64,000 nucleotides of DNA. Origin: Bermanella sp. WJH001 (GTDB taxonomy: Bacteria; Pseudomonadota; Gammaproteobacteria; Pseudomonadales; Oceanobacteraceae). The stretch is taken from contig NZ_JASJOO010000006.1 in assembly GCF_030070105.1 (NCBI RefSeq), positions 124,001-188,000 on the forward strand, written 5' to 3'. The translations under genes and the position numbers were made by a program. The notes beneath the pieces were generated by a model that saw only the letters and a program-made list of their open reading frames with translations, was not told where the DNA came from and searched no databases. Below, in pieces: positions 35,624 through 43,656 of this stretch. How positions within the stretch are numbered: the stretch's first letter is position 1; each line of letters starts with the position of its first letter.

Positions 35624-36808
35624 TTATTTAAAGATAATGCTGCTCGGGTTTAGATTAGTTGGAATAAAAGTTAATTGACGGTTGTTGGTTGTATCAATCT
35701 CATATATTCCAGGCTTTGACTTATTGCCGCTTGCAATCCATAAGTTATTATCATCTGCTAAAGCAATATCAGCAATGTTGTCACCTTTAAACGCACTGAT
35801 GTTTTCTTTAATTTCTTTTGTCTGTGCATTAACCTGCAATAGATTGTATTGATAAACATATTCGCTTTCAGAATTATAACCAGAATAATTGCCTAGTACA
35901 TAAAGCTGAGTATCGCTAATGGATTGTACGTTTGAAATATGACCAAGGTCAGCAGACCCTTCTAGTACTGTTGATAAGGTGTAGTCATTCAAAGATATTT
36001 TTTCGAGCTGACCATAATCGTTTCCATAGTTGCCTCTGCTAGCGACATAGACGTAGTTATCGGTCGAGCTTAGTGCTTGTACATTATGGCCGTTTAACGT
36101 TATTGCATTTTCACCAGTTGTATTCTCAGTATTTATTTCAGTTAACGTTTCAACATTGAAGATAGCAACCTTAGAGTCGTTTGCGTAATTATAATTTGCC
36201 CCGATGCGCTGCATTGCAATAAATAGCTTATTATTGACTATAATTGCATCAGCTACATTGACAGTGGTTTCATTGACTGTAGTGGTTTCTTCAGATTCAT
36301 TCGTTACTTCATATGTACCCAAGTAATTTGTTAAGTCTAAACTATTTACGTAAAAATCTTCTGCAGAAGTGGCAGATGGATTTACTACCCATACTTGAGG
36401 TTTGTTGTAACGAATAATAAATGCTTTGTTGTTACTGACTTCTAAAATTTTATAAGGATTAGATGAGCCTTCCTCGTTATCAGCATTTGTAGAATACTGC
36501 CAGTTTTGTAGGCTATACGTATCATAATTATATTGAGCAATAGTATCGATACCGCTTTTACCTATGTGATAAAATCGATCGGATCCAGCAGATATTGTAT
36601 AGTCACTATCCGACTTTTCTAATAAGTTATCAATAATGCCAGCTTCTTCTGAGCAGGCAAGTGCGACAGCACTGCTGCTATAGTCCGGAGCTACTGTCTG
36701 TACTGCGATATCAATTTGGTCAATTTCGCAAGATGGTGTGCCTTTATCGTCATCACTTCCGCAAGCGGCTAGTAAAGTGAATATTGAGAGAAGGGATAGT
36801 TTTTTCAT
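35624..36808 (-). CDS. Lipoprotein predicted to form a beta-propeller, partner of the BtuB-like receptor
   Basis: Lipoprotein signal MKKLSLLSIFTLLAACGSDDD with lipobox LAAC (Cys16). From about residue 80 the sequence is a succession of blade-like units (KAFIIRYNKPQVWVVNPS, NKLFIAMQRIGANYNY, NYVYVASRGNYGNDYGQLEK, QLYVLGNYSGYNSESEYVY, NLWIASGNKSKPGIYEI). It lies 14 bases after the BtuB-like receptor with AAGGAAG before the ATG, under the same cobalamin riboswitch. This parallels Bacteroides BtuG, a surface beta-propeller lipoprotein that captures B12 for BtuB. Function is inferred from fold and context. Confidence 0.75.
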   Translation of the reverse strand: MKKLSLLSIFTLLAACGSDDDKGTPSCEIDQIDIAVQTVAPDYSSSAVALACSEEAGIIDNLLEKSDSDYTISAGSDRFYHIGKSGIDTIAQYNYDTYSLQNWQYSTNADNEEGSSNPYKILEVSNNKAFIIRYNKPQVWVVNPSATSAEDFYVNSLDLTNYLGTYEVTNESEETTTVNETTVNVADAIIVNNKLFIAMQRIGANYNYANDSKVAIFNVETLTEINTENTTGENAITLNGHNVQALSSTDNYVYVASRGNYGNDYGQLEKISLNDYTLSTVLEGSADLGHISNVQSISDTQLYVLGNYSGYNSESEYVYQYNLLQVNAQTKEIKENISAFKGDNIADIALADDNNLWIASGNKSKPGIYEIDTTNNRQLTFIPTNLNPSSIIFK

Positions 36809-36822
36809 ATTTTCTTCCTTTT

Positions 36823-38787
36823 TTAAAATTCAAAGTAATTATTTAGTGAAATACTTCTATCTTGGATTGGTCGATTGTATTGATCGAAATACTCATTATT
36901 AAATAAATTATTAATGTGTATGGATCCGGTGTAATTTGATTGACGCCAAGATATCTTTACACTGCTGCGTTGATTTTCTGATAATTTGTGATTGTTCGCT
37001 TTATCCAGAAAAAGATCAGATGAGATATCATGACTAAAATAAATATTTCCATATTCTAAAAATTTAAAACTTGAATGGATAACTAATTGCTTGTGGTATA
37101 TCCCAGCTAGCTTTTTGTTGTCAAAAGCGGAATAAGAGGATTCTGTCTGACTCTCTTGTAAAACCGCACTAATGCCAAGATTATAATGTGTAGCTTGATA
37201 GTTGATGCGATTTTGCCAACCAAGAATTTTGGCGCTATTCGCATTTTCAAATGTCCCAACAGATCCCGAGTATATAGGTACAATTGCGTTGTCTAGTTGG
37301 CGATAATAGATGCTACTAGAAGGTATTATCCGACTTTTATTGAATTCGATTGAGTTAAATTCAACATCTAAACTGATATTTATCGATTCCTCGGGGCTGA
37401 GGTTTGAGTTGCTTTTGACTAGTCCTCTGTTTCCGAATAATTCAAATAGGCTAGGGATACGAATACCTTTATTTGTATTGAAACTTATTAAGCCTTGATG
37501 CCAATTGAGAGCTTGAAGTTGTACGCTCCATGTTGTGTAGTCACTTTCTGTTGTACTGGAATCTTGGTCACCGTATTTTTCTTCTTGTTGGCGAGATAGC
37601 TGGGTTATCCCTATATCACTAAATATATTGAATTTAGATGTGTAAAATTTATACCCTGCTTTATAAGTAAATTGGTCTTGATTTGACTGGATATCACAGA
37701 TTGATAAGCTTTCAGTGCATTTAATAGTATTGCTAGTGAGTAAGTCATCTTCATCAAAGCTTTCAGTAAAGGCATTTACTGAAAAATTAAGTATTGAATG
37801 TCCCCAGCTCAATTCATAGTTTTGCATGACATTGTAACTTTTAGTTTCAAATTCTAGGTGCGTAGGTTTAAAACTGATATGACTGGTTAGATCTTCATAA
37901 CTTTCATTGTTGTAGCTAAAATCTAAAATAGTGAATGATTTAAGGTTTTTATTGATATTCCAATCTATTTGAAGGCTGTATGCTGTATTTTCATTGGATA
38001 TAGATGATTGATTTTCTGGTGAATTCATCTGGTAATCAGGTAAGTTTTTTTGATCAGATGAGGCTTGTAGTTTATTAATAAATGTAATGCTTGGAAGGGA
38101 ATATTTCCATTTTACAATAGCTGCATTTCTTTCATAAGCATTGTTACGAATAGATTCAATCCGGTTGCTATCATTAGGATTGTCTAAAGGAGAGGGGACT
38201 GGATAATCAAAATCTGAACGGGTTTCATAGTGCTCAAAATTTAATTTCCAGAAACCAAGATATTGGCCACCAAGATTAATATTAAATTTTTGTGTGTCAA
38301 AACTTCCCAAGTTAAATTGAGCTGAATTATTGTTGGCGCTTGCATCAATCGTTGTAATCTTAATCGTACCGCCAATTGAATGATAACCTTGTGAATCAGA
38401 GTTAGAGCCTTGAATCACTTCGATGGACTCTATTTGAGAAAGTGGAATTTGATTTATATCAAAATCACCTGTTTGTGCATTATTTATTACTTTTCCATCA
38501 ATAATAAATGAGATTTGTTTATGAGTAGAGCCTCTAATAGAGATACTAGCGGGATTACCAGGACTTGATGTTCTCACCTGTAGGCCTGCTGCGTGTTGTA
38601 ATACATCACCTAAATCTTGATATTGATGAATAAATTCATCACGTAGAATAGTTTGCCTAAATACGGAAGTAGGCCCCGTAGGCTGATTAGCGTGCACAGT
38701 TACTGTATCTAGAGAACCCTCTGCAAATACATTAGGCACTAATAATTGACAAGCAATAGTACATATAATGAAAGAAAATCGTTTCAC
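36823..38787 (-). CDS. btuB: BtuB-like TonB-dependent outer membrane receptor
   Basis: Outer-membrane receptor, probably for cobalamin. Signal peptide MKRFSFIICTIACQLLVPNVFA, a TonB-box region (LDTVTVHANQP), plug domain (about 45-150, with LGDVLQHAAGLQVRTSSPGN and IPLSQIESIEVIQGSNSDSQ) and a barrel ending in NNYFEF. About 654 aa, as for BtuB (around 600). The GTG at 38787 is preferred; the frame also allows a TTG at 38796. It is preceded by a cobalamin riboswitch, which is the main reason for the B12 assignment. Confidence 0.87.
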   Translation of the reverse strand: MKRFSFIICTIACQLLVPNVFAEGSLDTVTVHANQPTGPTSVFRQTILRDEFIHQYQDLGDVLQHAAGLQVRTSSPGNPASISIRGSTHKQISFIIDGKVINNAQTGDFDINQIPLSQIESIEVIQGSNSDSQGYHSIGGTIKITTIDASANNNSAQFNLGSFDTQKFNINLGGQYLGFWKLNFEHYETRSDFDYPVPSPLDNPNDSNRIESIRNNAYERNAAIVKWKYSLPSITFINKLQASSDQKNLPDYQMNSPENQSSISNENTAYSLQIDWNINKNLKSFTILDFSYNNESYEDLTSHISFKPTHLEFETKSYNVMQNYELSWGHSILNFSVNAFTESFDEDDLLTSNTIKCTESLSICDIQSNQDQFTYKAGYKFYTSKFNIFSDIGITQLSRQQEEKYGDQDSSTTESDYTTWSVQLQALNWHQGLISFNTNKGIRIPSLFELFGNRGLVKSNSNLSPEESINISLDVEFNSIEFNKSRIIPSSSIYYRQLDNAIVPIYSGSVGTFENANSAKILGWQNRINYQATHYNLGISAVLQESQTESSYSAFDNKKLAGIYHKQLVIHSSFKFLEYGNIYFSHDISSDLFLDKANNHKLSENQRSSVKISWRQSNYTGSIHINNLFNNEYFDQYNRPIQDRSISLNNYFEF

Positions 38788-38888
38788 ACTAACCAACCAA
38801 GGTTAGGCAACAATAAGCAACCAGCAAATGATAAATAGAGAATGTGCTGCCACTTAGTCGCCCACCGCAACTACAGTTTATAAATGAT

Positions 38889-39050
38889 TAGGCCGGTATC
38901 CGGGCTTACAACTCAAATCTTACGATTCATGATTTAACGCCTTCCCAAGCAAGCTCAGTGGCGGTGTGTTAAATCTAAGTTGCTTACCGTTGCGGGGGCA
39001 GCACTGGAGTGGCTGTAGGGTCTACAGGGGCACCAGTTTCCCGTTTAACT
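38889..39050 (-). ncRNA. Cobalamin riboswitch
   Basis: Read on the minus strand, the conserved blocks occur in order: GGGAAACTGGTGCC near the 5' end, CTGCCCCCGCAACGGTAAG (B12 core), CCGCCACTGAG, GGGAAGGC and AAGCCCGGATACCGGCC. These are hallmark elements of the AdoCbl riboswitch family. It lies directly upstream of the BtuB-like gene and is expected to repress the receptor and its lipoprotein when cobalamin is plentiful. Confidence 0.95.
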
Positions 39051-39091
39051 TTGACCTAAGATAACAGTCAAAGCACCTAAAAGTTGCGCGC

Positions 39092-39120
39092 ATACTACGA
39101 AAGCATGGCTTAAAGGTCAA
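39092..39120 (-). promoter_or_regulatory. Sigma-70 promoter of the cobalamin riboswitch transcript
   Basis: On the minus strand, TTGACC (39115-39120) and TAGTAT (39092-39097) are separated by 17 bases. Transcription would start near 39085, just upstream of the riboswitch. Confidence 0.65.
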
Positions 39121-39141
39121 GGTGATTTACAGTGAGCGCGG

Positions 39142-41124
39142 TTAGGCTGGTGTAGCTTGTGACGTTTGCTCTGTGGTGGCAAATGGCAGCATGATGGTGA
39201 AACGTGTGCCACTTCCGATACTACTTTGTACTCGCATTTGTCCTTGGTGGTGGTTGGTAATGATAAAAAATGAAACCGATAAACCCAGACCAGTACCCAT
39301 GCCCACTTCTTTGGTTGTAAAGAAGGGTTCGAATATATGCCGAGTGGTTTCTTCGTCCATGCCTGGACCATTATCTTCGATGATCAGTTCTGCCATTTGA
39401 TTATTCTTGCGGGTACTAATTTGAATTTGGCTATACCAATCTAAATCAAATTCTTTTGTCAGTTTATATTCTTGTAGAGCCTGAGCCGCATTTTTTAATA
39501 AGTTTAGAATGACCTGTTCGATCTCTGAAGGGATACAAGGTACATCAGCTAATGTAAGGTCAAAATCTTTAATTAGATCAATGGCTTTAAAGTCGTAGCC
39601 CTTACTTAAGCTGTACTCATTTTTAGCTATGCTAATGGAGCGGTCAATGATGTGGTGCAAGTTTTGAGGTTGCAATTTTTTAGGACTTTGACGACTAAAT
39701 TGCAGCATATTGTTGACGATAGTTGAAGCACGCTCACCGGCTTGGCTAATATTATTTAAAAATGTAAATATGCCTCGCTGATCCATGTACGCACAGATGT
39801 TTTCCATGTTGTCGCCAACGAGCTCTGCACTTTCAATATTTTTTTGGATGGCGGGATTCAAGCGGCGCTTAATGTTTTGTACGGTTTGCACAATTGCACC
39901 CAGCGGGTTGTTAATTTCATGGGCCATGCCTGCGGCCAAACCACCTAGTGACATCATTTTTTCGGATTGAACCATCATATCTTCCATTTGAGTACGTTGC
40001 GTGACGTCATCAATACGAATTACGGCGCCCGAGTGGGTAGTATCATCCAGTGGGTAAATAGTTAAATCTAGAATGCTTTTTTGTCCTTGAAAATCAAAAC
40101 TAATACGTTCAACTTTATTGATTACCTTTTTCTCAAGTGAATTAGTAATTAAAGTTAAGTACGCAAATAAAAATCCACAGGATTCTTCTAGGGGTTGATA
40201 GATGGCATCATCGCGCTTTATGTGAGTGATTTGGGTCGCGCCTTTATTCCATTGAGTGACTTTTAGTTCATGATCAATGGCGATTATAGCGCTGGGCATC
40301 GAGTCAATTATGTTATTTAGGTAATGCTGAAAGTCTGTGAGTTTATGCTCGACTCTTGCGCGTACTTTAACTTCAAAGCCAAGTCGTGCATTTGTATCGT
40401 GCATTTTTTTTGAAAGCTCTAACGCACGCTGTCTTGCCTGTTCCGCTTTTTCTTTTTCTTGGCGAAGCATCATGTCGTCTTGTTCAATACGATTGAGCAT
40501 GTAGTTGAAGTTTTCAGCTAATGTTCCAATTTCATCTGGATAAAAACGGCGAGCACGTAACCCATAATTTTGTTCCATGGCAATTTCATTTGTTGTATCC
40601 GTTAACGAAAAGATAGGTCGAATAATTAATCGATTGATGAAGTATAAGATGACATAAATCAGAGCAAAGCCACTGACCAAAATTAATAAACTAATAATGA
40701 CAACTTCTAATAGGAATATTTTGGTCACATGGGCCGTCACTTTGGCCATTAAAGTGAATTTTGGGCCAGGTAATAAAACCGTGTCATGGTCAAGTGGGGT
40801 TAGATGAATTTGGCTTAAATGAAGTGGGAAGTCATCGCTTGTACTGTTTAGTTTTTTACCATTGACATTGTAGATAGCCGTGTCGGTAATAGTGAAGGCA
40901 ACTTGTTCTTGATTTAAAAATTCAAGCCACTGCGTACTGGTAAACTCTTTTTGATTTGGCCCGTGCAATAACGGGGTGAGTACTGATAAATGTTGCTGGA
41001 TTGGGTTTTGAGTGGCGAGCCAAAAGTTACTGCTAACATTTAACAACGATATACCTACCATAGCGATGGCAAGTAAGACGAATACCTTTTGTCGAACTTT
41101 TAGTCGGCGAAAAAACTCACGCAT
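39142..41124 (-). CDS. Membrane sensor histidine kinase with HAMP and PAS domains
   Basis: Orphan two-component sensor of 660 aa. N-terminal membrane helix (about 14-34), periplasmic region, second helix near 135-165, HAMP about 166-215, a coiled coil, PAS about 268-385, then HisKA with H-box AGMAHEINNPLGAIVQ and HATPase_c with N-, G1- and G2-type motifs (LNLLKNAAQAL, EDNGPGMDEE, GTGLGLSVSFFI). No response regulator is adjacent. Its 3' end abuts the riboswitch promoter region. Signal unknown. Confidence 0.94.
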   Translation of the reverse strand: MREFFRRLKVRQKVFVLLAIAMVGISLLNVSSNFWLATQNPIQQHLSVLTPLLHGPNQKEFTSTQWLEFLNQEQVAFTITDTAIYNVNGKKLNSTSDDFPLHLSQIHLTPLDHDTVLLPGPKFTLMAKVTAHVTKIFLLEVVIISLLILVSGFALIYVILYFINRLIIRPIFSLTDTTNEIAMEQNYGLRARRFYPDEIGTLAENFNYMLNRIEQDDMMLRQEKEKAEQARQRALELSKKMHDTNARLGFEVKVRARVEHKLTDFQHYLNNIIDSMPSAIIAIDHELKVTQWNKGATQITHIKRDDAIYQPLEESCGFLFAYLTLITNSLEKKVINKVERISFDFQGQKSILDLTIYPLDDTTHSGAVIRIDDVTQRTQMEDMMVQSEKMMSLGGLAAGMAHEINNPLGAIVQTVQNIKRRLNPAIQKNIESAELVGDNMENICAYMDQRGIFTFLNNISQAGERASTIVNNMLQFSRQSPKKLQPQNLHHIIDRSISIAKNEYSLSKGYDFKAIDLIKDFDLTLADVPCIPSEIEQVILNLLKNAAQALQEYKLTKEFDLDWYSQIQISTRKNNQMAELIIEDNGPGMDEETTRHIFEPFFTTKEVGMGTGLGLSVSFFIITNHHQGQMRVQSSIGSGTRFTIMLPFATTEQTSQATPA

Positions 41125-41194
41125 ATTATTTTGATTATCAGCGGCTGAAAATGAGTGGTCTCAGACTACCTTAGTTTTTGGTATGAGCCAAGAA

Positions 41195-42067
41195 CTAGGC
41201 TTGGCTGAGTGTGTTGAATAAGGCTTCATTGAATGGGCAGGGGATATTGTACGTGTTTGCTTGTTCAATTAGATAGCCAGTCATAAAGCTGATTTCAGTA
41301 GGGTTGCCATTTCGATTATCTTGTAGCATTGAGCTAAAGTTTTTGGCGGTTAGCTCACAGGTTTTATGTGCTAAGTCAAATGCGCTTTCATTTATGTGGG
41401 GAAATCGAACCTTGGTGATTAAATCTATTTCTTCACATAAGTGATGCATGTGGGTGGTGTAATCATTGTGTTTTATCAGATCGCCATTTGGGCAGTTATA
41501 TAACACGGTCAGAGGGTTGATCGCGCAGTTAATCATAAACTTACGCCACAGCACAAAATCAATATCGTCACGCCATTCATAATGACTTTTAGGTAACCAT
41601 CCTGTCAGGTCCGCTGGTGAGGCCACTGAATTCATAGGGCCGATGGTATTGATCCCTTTTCCTGCATGAATCAGTGTATTAGCGTTGGGTTTGTAGGCCC
41701 CTTCTGTTGAACTGCAGGCAAACAACTTAATGGATGGAAACCCAGCGGCTATGGCCTGCTGAGAGCCCAGACCATTTTGTAATAATAGGACGCAAGCATT
41801 ATGGGCGAGCTTGTCTTTGATGCTGTTCATTGCATCGACGGCATCATAGGCCTTGGTGGCCAGAATTAAATAATCAATTTGTGTGTCAATGTCTTGGATG
41901 GATAGGCTTCGACCTTTGATTTCTTTGTTCTGTGGTTCGATTGTGAACCTATACAGGCCATCAGGTGATGGAGTGCGCTGAATAAAATGAAGAGTTTGCT
42001 TTGGGTATAAATAGCTGGCCCATAAACTGGCCATGGCACCAGAGCCTAGAATGTAAATATCATGCAT
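41195..42067 (-). CDS. panE: 2-dehydropantoate 2-reductase (ketopantoate reductase)
   Basis: NADPH-dependent reduction of ketopantoate to pantoate in pantothenate synthesis. An N-terminal Rossmann motif (YILGSGAMASLWASYL) replaces the last Gly of GxGxxG with Ser, a minor deviation. LILATKAYDAVDA, LLLQNGLGSQQAI, and the C-terminal domain with catalytic Lys (VLWRKFMINCAINPLTVL) and NGNPTEISFM are conserved. 290 aa. Separated by 9 bases from the RAYT-like gene on the same strand. Confidence 0.92.
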   Translation of the reverse strand: MHDIYILGSGAMASLWASYLYPKQTLHFIQRTPSPDGLYRFTIEPQNKEIKGRSLSIQDIDTQIDYLILATKAYDAVDAMNSIKDKLAHNACVLLLQNGLGSQQAIAAGFPSIKLFACSSTEGAYKPNANTLIHAGKGINTIGPMNSVASPADLTGWLPKSHYEWRDDIDFVLWRKFMINCAINPLTVLYNCPNGDLIKHNDYTTHMHHLCEEIDLITKVRFPHINESAFDLAHKTCELTAKNFSSMLQDNRNGNPTEISFMTGYLIEQANTYNIPCPFNEALFNTLSQA

Positions 42068-42076
42068 ATCGATGAC

Positions 42077-43012
42077 TTAAACGGTAGCGGATTTCCAAGA
42101 TTGCTCAATATACCGTAAATACTTGGCTGGGTGGTGTAAGTGGATGGAATTTATTTTAAGTTTCAGGGTGGCCTCATCGATACCAAGCTGTTTTGCTGCA
42201 ATATAAAGAGGACCTTGTGCTATTTCTGTAAATAGCCATGCCAAAATAAAGTGTGCATCAGGCAGACTATGGTGTCTTTGTTGTCCTAACCAATATTCAG
42301 GCTCAAGCTTGCTTAGTTCAACAAGTTTGCTGATACAGATTTGCCAGCGATCTAACAGTTCGCTTTCGGGTGTTTCATGAAGTGCTTGCTGATAACTGGC
42401 TCTGGCTTGAGTAATAAAATGCGCGTCAGCATAGGCTAAATAGTAATCATGATCGCCTTGTTGAAATATCTCTTTGTTCTCTTGGTTGGCAATCGCCATA
42501 TAATCATGGAAGCGACGTAATCGTTGGCCATAGTGTGGGGATAATTGGTTTAAAATTACGGCTGTATTCACGCCGGTTTGCTGGTCCCCGATGTAATCAT
42601 GATATGAGCTGTACAAAAACTGCTCTGGAGTGCTGCATAATTTATTTTGCACTGGTAGGTAGTGTATGTGGCGAAGTGTTTTGCACAGGTTTTTAGGTTG
42701 TATGAGTACTTGTTGAATGTTTTCGTCATCAAATAAGTAGCCAGTGCTATTGCTTGTATCTTGATGCCATTGATTGAAGTTCATCAGCCAAGCATCTAAC
42801 CAATGGCTAGGGGTTTTATGGCTTAAAACCAGTAGGTGTAAACTATCTGGGAACAGGCAATAACCATACAGCTCAACATCTTCATGTTGTTCAAGTGTTT
42901 TCAGCAATGCATCGTAAGCAAATACACAATGAAACAGTGCTTGTTGTTGGGCACTTGGAATGTGTAAGTAATAATGTTGCTGTGCTAAATCGAGGCTGAT
43001 TTTTTTAGTCAT
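42077..43012 (-). CDS. Degenerate RAYT-like (Y1 transposase-related) protein with lost catalytic residues
   Basis: The N-terminal half aligns by eye with the REP-associated tyrosine transposase fold: YGYCLFPDSLHLLVLS corresponds to the usual YV(M/L)PNHxHLLL block, and LRHIHYLPVQNKL plus LYSSYHDYIGD to RYIxxNPVRAGL...WSSY. The HUH pair is reduced to S-L-H and the catalytic Tyr (normally RYI) is His, so strand-transfer activity is probably lost. The C-terminal part (about 230-311) has a helix-turn-helix-like stretch (LYIAAKQLGIDEATLKLKI). I chose the ATG at 43012; a TTG frame extends to 43048. It may be domesticated; function unknown. Confidence 0.75.
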   Translation of the reverse strand: MTKKISLDLAQQHYYLHIPSAQQQALFHCVFAYDALLKTLEQHEDVELYGYCLFPDSLHLLVLSHKTPSHWLDAWLMNFNQWHQDTSNSTGYLFDDENIQQVLIQPKNLCKTLRHIHYLPVQNKLCSTPEQFLYSSYHDYIGDQQTGVNTAVILNQLSPHYGQRLRRFHDYMAIANQENKEIFQQGDHDYYLAYADAHFITQARASYQQALHETPESELLDRWQICISKLVELSKLEPEYWLGQQRHHSLPDAHFILAWLFTEIAQGPLYIAAKQLGIDEATLKLKINSIHLHHPAKYLRYIEQSWKSATV

Positions 43013-43170
43013 AATTAAAAAATAGTCATAGCTCGAGTTTTTTACCAATTTAAAGGGGTTTAGGTGAATTTATTGTCAGTTTTTGACTACTAAGTAAATA
43101 ACACATGAATTTTTTCAATAGCCCGTTAGAATTGGGCATTATTAGAAAGCCCATTCGTTAGGAGATAACC

Positions 43171-43656
43171 ATGCCATCGTTTGATGTCGTATCAGAAATT
43201 GATCACCATGAAGCCAGTAACGCTGTTGACCAAGCTAACCGTGAGGTTGAGCGTCGCTATGATTTAAAAGGTAAAAATGCGTCGTTTGAACTAAAAGAAA
43301 GTGTCATCACCATGACGGCTAATGAAGAGTTTCATATTGATCAAATGAAACCCATTCTTGAGACCAGCTTAATTAAACGTAACATCAAGGTGAGTTGTCT
43401 TGAATACGGCAAACTCACTGGCGCAGGTAAATTGGTCAAGATGACCGCTACATTGCAGCAGGGAATTGATAAAGACCTAAGCAAAAAGATGGTTAAAATG
43501 ATCAAGGATAACAAGCTTAAAGTACAAGCTGCCATTCAAGGTGAAACCATTCGTGTGACAGGCAAAAAGCGCGATGACTTGCAAGAAGCCATGGCACTTT
43601 GGAAAAATGATGAATCCATCATCATGCCATTACAGTTTAAGAACTTTAAAGATTAA
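43171..43656 (+). CDS. yajQ: YajQ-family nucleotide-binding protein
   Basis: Small cytoplasmic protein with two ferredoxin-like domains; Xanthomonas and Pseudomonas homologues bind cyclic di-GMP and act on transcription. Conserved start PSFDVVSEIDHHEASNAVDQ and ERRYDLKGKNASFEL are diagnostic, as are GAGKLVKMTATLQQGID and IRVTGKKRDDLQEAMAL. 161 aa, normal. RBS AGGAGAT precedes the ATG. It overlaps ampG by one base (TAATG). Confidence 0.96.
   Translation: MPSFDVVSEIDHHEASNAVDQANREVERRYDLKGKNASFELKESVITMTANEEFHIDQMKPILETSLIKRNIKVSCLEYGKLTGAGKLVKMTATLQQGIDKDLSKKMVKMIKDNKLKVQAAIQGETIRVTGKKRDDLQEAMALWKNDESIIMPLQFKNFKD

Larger units (their letters stand above)
38797..39141 (-). other. 345-base gap: B12 riboswitch, its promoter and leader
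   Basis: Between the receptor and the histidine kinase end. It holds the promoter at 39092-39120, the riboswitch at 38889-39050, and a leader (38797-38888) containing GTAGTTGCGGTGGGCGAC on the minus strand. That leader segment could pair with upstream riboswitch sequence or the translation start region as the expression platform. No gene is seen. Confidence 0.7.
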
